Positions 56,931 through 64,000 of a DNA stretch of 64,000 nucleotides are shown one piece after another. The DNA is from Gnetum montanum (Eukaryota > Streptophyta > Gnetopsida > Gnetales > Gnetaceae). Under the pieces are notes generated by a model that had not been told where the DNA came from, made no database searches, and worked only from the letters and a program-made list of their open reading frames with translations. Numbering within the stretch: the stretch's first letter is position 1; every line of letters starts with the position of its first letter. The translations under genes and the position numbers were made by a program. The stretch covers positions 536,047 to 600,046 of the forward strand of contig MNCI01027447.1 in NCBI GenBank assembly GCA_015680685.1. The letters are read 5' to 3'.

Positions 56931-59670
56931 AATGGTCGAAAGCCTTCACTTGGTCATATCCCGAATTAACTGGAATAGATCATAGGATATGCCAACATAG
57001 AATTTATATTAACCCCTCCATGAAGCCTTGAAGACAACCACAGAGGTGATTGAACCCAAAGCTGAAGCAAGTAGTTAAGGAAGAAATTGAAAAACTTCTA
57101 AAAGCTAGGTTTATATACCCCATTGCTGATAGCGAACGGGTTAGCCCCTTAGTTATAGTGCCCAAAAAAGGGAGGCAAATGGAGGGTGTGCATAGATTTT
57201 AGGCTACTAAATATGGCAACATTTAAGAACCACTTTCCATTGCCATTCATTAACCAAGTCTTAGACACCATTGTAGGGCATCGCTACTAGAGTTTTCTAG
57301 ATGGGCACAGTGGATACAAACAAATACAAATAGCCCTAGAAGACCAAGCCAAGACTACTTTCACCAGTCCTTGGGGAACATTTGCATATAAATAGATGTT
57401 GTTTGGCTTGTGTAATGCCCCTGCAACATTTCAACAATTAGTTCTAAGGATATTCCAGCAGCAAATAGGAAACGGTGTGGAGGTATTCATGGACGACTTC
57501 TCCACCTATGGAGAAAACTTTGATCAAGCATTGGACTGGTTAGAGAAAGTGTTAAAATGATGTGTAGAAACCAATTTAAGGCTCAACTAGTAGAAACACA
57601 ATTTGATGGTCCAAGAAGGCATTGTACTAGGGCATAAAATCTCACAAATAGGGATAGAGGTAGATCCCGAAAAGATCAAAGTTATCCAAGGAATTACCTA
57701 TCAAGCAGAAACTGTAAAAGATATTCGATCATTCCTTGGACACACTGGCTACTACAGAAGGTTTATTGAGAACTTTTCAAAGGTTGCAAAACCATTGGTT
57801 AAATTAATGAAAAAGGACATACCTTTTGAGTGGACTAGGGAATGCAAATTAGTTTTCCAAACTTTAAAACAAAAGCTCATAGAAACACCCATTCTACAAG
57901 CTCCTGATTAGTTCAGACCATTCCACATAATGACTGACTTATCCAACTTTGCCTTAGGAGTTGTACTTACATAGTTAGATGACCAAAAACGTCCTTATTA
58001 CATCCACTGTGCAAGTAGAAGTATGGCTGGTGCACAACTTAACTACACTACAACAGAGAAAGAATTAATGGTTGTAGTGTTTGCACTAAAAAAATTTAGG
58101 CACTATGTCTTGGGCTATAAGGTATTCATACACATGGACCATAGTACAATAAGGTTCCTAATGAATAACCCAACGATAAGCCCTCGCATCATACGATAGC
58201 TTGTAATCTTACGATGATAGATCATAAATGCACTGAGAACGTAGTTGCTGATCATTTATCTCGGTTGCGATGGGGCAACAAAGAGGATGAGTATCCAATT
58301 TCTGATTATTTCCCAAATGAACTCCTTTTTGCAGGTGTAGTGAATAATCAATTAACCATGGACACAAACTGGTATAGTAGCATTCTCACCTATCTCCTTA
58401 CACAACAAACACCACAAGGGGTTGATGCCAAAAAGAAACAACTGTTTCTTCACCAAGCTAAGTATTTTAAGGAAATCAATAGGCAACTCTATAAAGTATG
58501 TCTAGATGGCTTGGTTCGATGGTGTGTTCCTCACATAGATCAATTGCAAGTTCTCCAAGACACTCATGAGGATCCTTATGGGGGTCATTACGATGGGAGA
58601 TGAACAACCATTAAGATCTTGCTTGCAAGATATTATTGGCCTACATTGTTTCGGGATGCCCATTGTTTCGTCCAATCTTGTGAGTGCTATCAACGTGATG
58701 GGGGGATGACTGCTAGAATGGAGGGGCTACAATAGTGGATCCAACCTTTAGAACCCTTCAACATTTGGGGAATTGATTTTATGGGGCCGATTATACTAAT
58801 GTCCAATGGAAAAGCTTATATTATTGTTGCCATTGATTATCTTACAAAATGGGTAGAAGTAGCTACTATTAAGGATTGTACATTATCCATAGCTGCATGA
58901 TTTGTTCAACAACAAATCGTAAATAGGTTTGGTGTGCCTCATGCACTTATTTCAAACAATGGTACACACTTCACAGGTGCGACTTTTCAAAAATTAATGC
59001 AATGCTTAGGGGTTGAACACAAAATGACTACACCATACCACCCCCAAGCGAATGGTTAAGCCAAATTCACCAATAGGGAAATTAAAAAAAAATATTAACA
59101 AGAACCAGTAGCAAGTTTAGGCGAGACTGGAGCACTAAACTAAACGATGCTCTTTGGGAATACTACTCCACATGGAAACTCCCTATAGGCTACTCTCCCT
59201 ATGAGTTAGTGTAGGGTAAATTACCAATGCTTCCCATTCAAACTAAGCTCTATACACTATCCACAACATGTGACCTCAACCTTGACCTCGATATAGCACA
59301 AAAAAAATGGTTGATGATCCTTAACCTGCTAGATGAAAACCAATTGGTCGCCTTGTTGTCTAACAAATTTCACAAGGCCTTCAATAAATAATGTCATGAC
59401 CTAAGGATTAGGAAAGTTAAATATCAATCGGGAGATAAGGTTCTCTATTGGAATCCCACACGTGCCGTAATGTACCAAATTTCAAACATTGTGGGAAGGA
59501 CCTTATGTCATTCATGTAACTTTTCCTTTAGGGGTCATGATGATATACAAACCTAAGAGCCCAAATAAGAAATTGTTGGTCAACACTCAACAAACCAAAC
59601 CTTTCCATGAGCTTAGGTTAGCCAGTACTCATACTACCTTTGTTGGTGGACAACCTTGGTTGCTATTTTG
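56931..59670 (+). pseudogene. RT, RNase H and integrase of Athila C
   Basis: RT at 56990-57600 (IDFRLLNMATFKNHFPL, GHSGYKQIQIA, LCNAPATFQ) with the Athila catalytic variant VFMDDFSTYG (57483-57510). Thumb MVQEGIVLGHKIS (57606). Connection and RNase H at 57790-58260 (FEWTRECKLVFQTLK, LNYTTTEKELMVVVFALKKFRHY, then a damaged end ADHLSRL). Integrase zinc-binding part 58480-58700, core with WGIDFMGPI (58769) and shifted NGTHFTG, HPQANG (58950-59060). Many stops. Confidence 0.82.
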
Positions 59671-61425
59671 AATCTCCTCCTTTGAAATCAATCGTGGGGG
59701 AGATGGCTACCTATGCTAACCATTTTAGGCCCTTAGTTCTTTTTGTATTTTTGTATTTTTGTTTTACACATTTCTTCAATCTTTCTTATTTTTTTTTACA
59801 CCATCGTTCATATTTTTACTATTTCTTTATTTGGTTGATTTACTTTCATTCATCATACAATAAGTGCTCCTGATGGTGGATTGCATTATATACTATTGAT
59901 TTACCTCTGAATTATGATGCTGATATTATGATATTGTTCTTTTAATAACACAGGAAATGAGTCCACATTGTCCATTCATCCATTTAACTGTGTGGTCTCC
60001 CTTGGCTTGGAACTATACAATCCCTTTTTTCTAATCAACTTCTTAATAAATTGGTGGCTTGGTATTCTTTAAATCGAGGAAGGACTCAATGGATGAAAAG
60101 GGTGTGGCTTCAAAGGAATTCGATGCATTTGTGCTAGCCATTCTCTTGGGTGCTTGGATGCTTTTTCTTGGGTTTTCTGCCATTCTTCCATTAATCAAAA
60201 GTCAGGAAGCTAAGTGAATAAAAATAATTCTTTGCATGGTGTGGTTCTCACACAAAAAAAAAAGCATACTCCTTAGACATAATAAAGCAATATGGGCTAC
60301 AAGCACTAGTTATGGCACTGGAAAGACATGTTACGCATGCTTGAAGGTTCCCTCTAACTAAGGCCCTTTCTTACTTCCTGCTTCTCCATCTCACTCTCCT
60401 TGGGATGGTGGTCACTCTTTGTGGAGGCATTCTTGTTGCTTCAAGAGGATGGATTGGCCAAGTGTATTGATGCAAGGTCATTGAATGTGGTTGGTTTGAG
60501 TCCAAATTTGGAACAAGTTCTACTCACTTACATTAACCATGACATACACAAGGGACTTTACACAACCTAGAGCCTACGAACTCTTTTTTTGTAGGTTTGT
60601 TAGGGCATAAAGGGCATGAGCCTGCTTTGGGGAGGATCCACTAGCATTCCTTTTTGGTGCAATTGTTAAGTTTATTTCCTTAAACATTTTTTGCAATCAA
60701 TCATTTCTCGTTTCATCCCCATCTTTGACATTCATCTTATTGGCGTTGCCATTGTTATTTTTCCCATTTTTCTTGTTCGTTATATTTTTCAATATTATTG
60801 CTACCAGAGGTTCGCTCTTAGTTGTGGGGGCCCTGGCACAAATTTTTCAATTTCTCCATTCTACTACTTCCCTAACCCCTACACCTTGGGTAGTTATCAA
60901 TAATAAATCTCTAACCTAATTTTTGCCATAACCAGAACCCAACCAATGCACTTTATATCGAGTCAAGGTATCAACTTCATCATGGTTTACTTATCCTTGC
61001 TCATTCATGACTGTGTTGTGTGTGCAAATGGTGATTACACAGACAATGGACTAGGGTAGGAGGAAGCACTCAAGATGGACTAGAGTTGGAGCATTTATGC
61101 CAGGAACAAGTCTGATTGCATGGTTATGGATAAACAATGGAATGCGCAATCTCGGCATCGGTAGCAATGTGCCTCTTTTTTCTTTTTCTCTTTCTCTCTC
61201 CCTTTCTCTTCAAGCTATTAAATGAAGGTTTGGATGTCACTTATGTACAGTGTTCAACACCATGGGTATAAACACCAATGTTGTAATGTATTGTTGATCC
61301 GTTCACTGAGCACTTAGAGTCTACCATCCTGTTTCACTGCCAGTTTTCATTCAGTCAATAATCCCATATGTTTCCAATATTTTGTAAGCAACTTGAGGAT
61401 GAGTTTTCATTCAGTCATGGGGGTA
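59671..61425 (+). other. 3' non-coding region of Athila C
   Basis: Long T- and C-rich stretch with only short hydrophobic frames, e.g. 60725-60919 with an FPFFLFVIFFNII segment. Athila elements often have an env-like region here; I see no convincing signal-peptide/membrane protein, only decayed sequence. Confidence 0.55.
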
Positions 61426-61482
61426 TGATGAACCGTGATATTGGGGCTATGATATCGAATACACGATATTGGAGCTTACCAT
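61426..61482 (+). repeat. Truncated 3' LTR of Athila C
   Basis: TGATGAACCGTGATATTGG matches the 5' LTR start; similarity ends after GCTTACCATGC. Confidence 0.8.
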
Positions 61483-61488
61483 GCAATT

Positions 61489-62808
61489 ATTGGTGACCGT
61501 TCGGGACGCAACCGCCAACGAGTGTTCTCAAACAGGATTTAGGTGCCTCCTGGTCTCTGGCAACACCAAGGCCCAGATACCTCCAAATAGACTTAGTAGT
61601 TAACATGAGTATGTGTGTGTGCTGTTGTGGTATGCAGTTGTGAAAAATGAAATGATTGCGTTGTCTGTAAACTACAAATGACTTATCATAAAGAGATTCA
61701 GCCAACTTTGCCAAGTACTNNNNNNNNNNNNNNNNNNNNNNNNNNNNNNNNNNNNNNNNNNNNNNNNNNNNNNNNNNNNNNNNNNNNNNNNNNNNNNNNN
61801 NNNNNNNNNNNNNNNNNNNNNNNNNNNNNNNNNNNNNNNNNNNNNNNNNNNNNNNNNNNNNNNNNNNNNNNNNNNNNNNNNNNNNNNNNNNNNNNNNNNN
61901 NNNNNNNNNNNNNNNNNNNNNNNNNNNNNNNNNNNNNNNNNNNNNNNNNNNNNNNNNNNNNNNNNNNNNNNNNNNNNNNNNNNNNNNNNNNNNNNNNNNN
62001 NNNNNNNNNNNNNNNNNNNNNNNNNNNNNNNNNNNNNNNNNNNNNNNNNNNNNNNNNNNNNNNNNNNNNNNNNNNNNNNNNNNNNNNNNNNNNNNNNNNN
62101 NNNNNNNNNNNNNNNNNNNNNNNNNNNNNNNNNNNNNNNNNNNNNNNNNNNNNNNNNNNNNNNNNNNNNNNNNNNNNNNNNNNNNNNNNNNNNNNNNNNN
62201 NNNNNNNNNNNNNNNNNNNNNNNNNNNNNNNNNNNNNNNNNNNNNNNNNNNNNNNNNNNNNNNNNNNNNNNNNNNNNNNNNNNNNNNNNNNNNNNNNNNN
62301 NNNNNNNNNNNNNNNNNNNNNNNNNNNNNNNNNNNNNNNNNNNNNNNNNNNNNNNNNNNNNNNNCACTAGCTAAACAATTTAAACAAAATAAAAATAAAA
62401 CATAACTCATAGGACTATGACAAAGAGGCTGAAATCTTTTCTTTAGCCAGTCATCTTACAAGAAATCTTTCACAATTTCTTCTTTACAATGCTTTTCCCA
62501 AGACTCAAAGTGTAATGATCAATGTCTTGTGTTGCTCTTTCCTCCTTGACCCTTGAAGCCTTTTTATAGGGTTCAAAGGTAGTTAGGTAAGTTACAAAAT
62601 ATCTTGGGTGGCTATAACCACCATAAAGATAAAAAAGCTACAATGGACAAGTGTCCTATTCAATTTCCAAGTGTCTTCATTCAGTTGCCAAGTATCTTCA
62701 TGGAGACAAAAAGGCTATAGTTGACAAGTGGCCTTGGTGGTGGTTATAACCACCATTTCAATTGACAAGTGTTCAATTCACATGGGACTTTGAACAATTG
62801 TTGCACAA
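61489..62808 (-). repeat. Inverted O-family LTR (contains the assembly gap)
   Basis: Reverse complement of 12355-12597 on the left of the gap (shared CACTCGTTGGCG, CCTTGGTGTTGCC, TTGGAGGTATCTGGGCC) and of 11330-11590 on the right (CCCTATAAAAAGGCTTCAAG, GTGAAAGATTTCTTGTAAGATGAC). Proposed start on the minus strand is TGTGCAACAATTG near 62808, preceded by AAAAAGGGAATT, a possible polypurine tract. The gap-derived length is similar to the left LTR. Confidence 0.8.
61720..62364. other. Assembly gap, 645 N
   Basis: Run of N within the inverted LTR. Any protein frame spanning it is meaningless. Confidence 1.
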
Positions 62809-63380
62809 ATTCCCTTTTTAAATCATAAAATATTTTATTGTTATTTAAATCATAGTAGTAGAGATAGTAACCATGGAGTTGATGCATACATGGATGGGTT
62901 AATATAAAAATATATATGTAAGTGTGTACAACCGAATGCATAAATAAAGTGGTGCCCTCATGTTTCCAACACAAAGTGAGTGTCACGTTATGTAGATAGT
63001 ATATAATTTAATTATAGTTCAATCATGTATATAGTATATAGTTTATTGTGTCAACACATAGCATTGCTGTCCGTTATGTAGTTTATGTAATGGTCATCGT
63101 AGTCCAGGTTCAGCATGAAGACGTCATTGGTGAGTTCGACCATCATTCATATGAATGCGCTCATGCTGGACAATCGTTTGTATGAGTAGATTTTAGTTCA
63201 TCATCTTCAAAGTTGTTGTCATTGTTAATGACTTGAAATTCGGATCAACATCAGGGTCGTGTTGCAGATAACAAAGTTGGGAGTACTGGGATTGTATATC
63301 TTGTATTTTTGGCATGGCCGCGAGATTGTTCTTGGAGCTACAATGCACAACCTCGAATCTGACAACGACCTAGAAAATAG
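62809..63380. other. No recognised gene
   Basis: AT-rich, with a weak direct repeat (ATGTAGATAGTATATAATTTAATTATAG / ATGTATATAGTATATAG at 62988-63045). Nothing identified. Confidence 0.4.
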
Positions 63381-64000
63381 ATCTGGATCTATATCCGGTG
63401 CTCTGTTACTGTGAAAACAGGCCCAACAAATGATGTAGGTGCAGGAATAGGAACCCTTCCTTCTTCTTTTTGTTCCTCTGCAAGTAGAGGTGGTACCAGG
63501 GACGGTCCAAGATGATGATTCCAGTGAGCGCTACAGTGACAACAACGGACCACATGGCCTTGTCCTCCCACCAACTCACCAGTCGCTGTGAAAAACCAAA
63601 GCCCCAAGAACAACCGTGAGCAAACTCAAAACAGTGACTCTTCAGGGCAGACCCAGGCGTCCTACATGACTTCCAAAAATTCAAAAGCCTTGTCCACCAA
63701 GTTGAATTCCAACGTTAGCAGAGAAAATTACAACATCAATCACGGTGTTATCATTGCCATAAAGAGCGATGATGGTGCCGAAGAACTGCTTCTTAGACGG
63801 ATCACTGCCAGCAATGATGTGCTGGCCTAGGAAAGAGTTGTTGATGAAGGTTTTATGGCTGTCCTTCGCTACAATTCCTATGCTGCTGGACTACGACTGC
63901 TGCAAATTCTTGATCAAAATCGATTGCTTCCATGTCTCTGTTTCTGGCAACGGCTCTACCAAAGTCGCAGGTATCAGTGTTGGCATTGGCTCTAGCTCGA
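63381..64000 (-). pseudogene. Unidentified coding-like sequence, possibly a host gene fragment
   Basis: GC content and codon texture rise. On the minus strand one frame at 63580-63480 has WWEDKAMWSVVVTVALTGIIIL, a plausible membrane helix; another at about 63870-63690 reads TFINNSFLGQHIIAGSDPSK and continues hydrophobically. The plus strand has an 80-residue hydrophilic frame at 63588-63827. I cannot assign a family or choose the strand with certainty; the feature runs off the window. Confidence 0.25.

Larger units (their letters stand above)
52541..61482 (+). mobile_element. Athila-type Ty3/gypsy retrotransposon C
   Basis: 5' LTR 52541-53366, tRNA-Asp primer site, gag, protease, RT, RNase H, integrase, a 1.7-kb non-coding 3' region, polypurine tract (CATGGGGGTA) and the first ~57 bases of the 3' LTR. 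It lies downstream of the O protease. The 3' LTR is cut near 61482, where an inverted O-family LTR begins, so no duplication can be tested. Heavily mutated. Confidence 0.88.

Noticed and set aside
59640-60919. Hydrophobic frames in the Athila C 3' region as an envelope gene
   Set aside because: Too short, no signal peptide plus membrane anchor in one frame, and T-rich composition alone gives Phe/Leu runs.
61487-62410. Long frames across the gap on both strands
   Set aside because: They consist mostly of N and carry no information.

Overview
The window is plant nuclear intergenic DNA made almost wholly of nested, decayed LTR retrotransposons. Athila-type and Tat-type Ty3/gypsy elements, a Ty1/copia remnant and a DEAD-box helicase pseudogene identify a land plant. 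The depth of nesting and lack of any intact host gene suggest a large-genome seed plant, perhaps a gymnosperm; that last step is inference. There is one assembly gap (645 N at 61720-62364).

Layout. 1-498: reverse transcriptase (RT) fragment of a low-GC gypsy element. 498-5669: Athila copy 'E' on the minus strand, cut inside integrase. 5670-c.8525: Ty1/copia remnant 'D' (+). c.8526-11215: unrecognised AT-rich DNA with a possible host exon (minus) and the helicase pseudogene (+). 11216-52540: low-GC gypsy element 'O' (+), with LTR, primer site, gag and protease, split by a 38 kb insertion. That insertion is Tat-like element 'A' (+, 13864-51901), with 2.1 kb LTRs and a perfect 5-bp target duplication (AAACC); removing it restores the O reading frame. 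Inside A, at the end of its integrase, lies a second Tat-like element 'B' (minus, 29711-49387), and inside the gag of B is a solo LTR of the A family (44706-46087, duplication TGTAG). 52541-c.61482: Athila copy 'C' (+), inserted downstream of the O protease. 61489-c.62808: an O-family LTR in inverted orientation containing the gap. The last 1.2 kb is unidentified.

Main discovery. In both A and B the sense gag-protease and RT-RNase H-integrase blocks are separated by 4-6 kb where Ogre/Tat relatives carry a spliced intron. In both, this stretch holds a multi-exon gene on the opposite strand to gag-pol. The two copies align exon by exon (8 proposed exons, matching introns with GT/AG borders and, where tested, compatible phases), start near a TATA box, and end in a short Gly/acidic exon finishing in Asp-Val-stop. 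The N-terminal exons resemble the FCP1/NIF-type HAD phosphatase fold, but the acidic catalytic motifs are altered, so a captured host phosphatase turned pseudo-enzyme is the leading reading. The C-terminal half is unrecognised.

Around this, A and B carry lineage-specific tandem repeats in LTRs, leaders and the antisense 5' UTR, and a short ATGGCxTTAAACT motif array at the island edges. B has a largely open integrase and RT with an intact YVDD box; A, O, C, D and E are riddled with stops and frameshifts.
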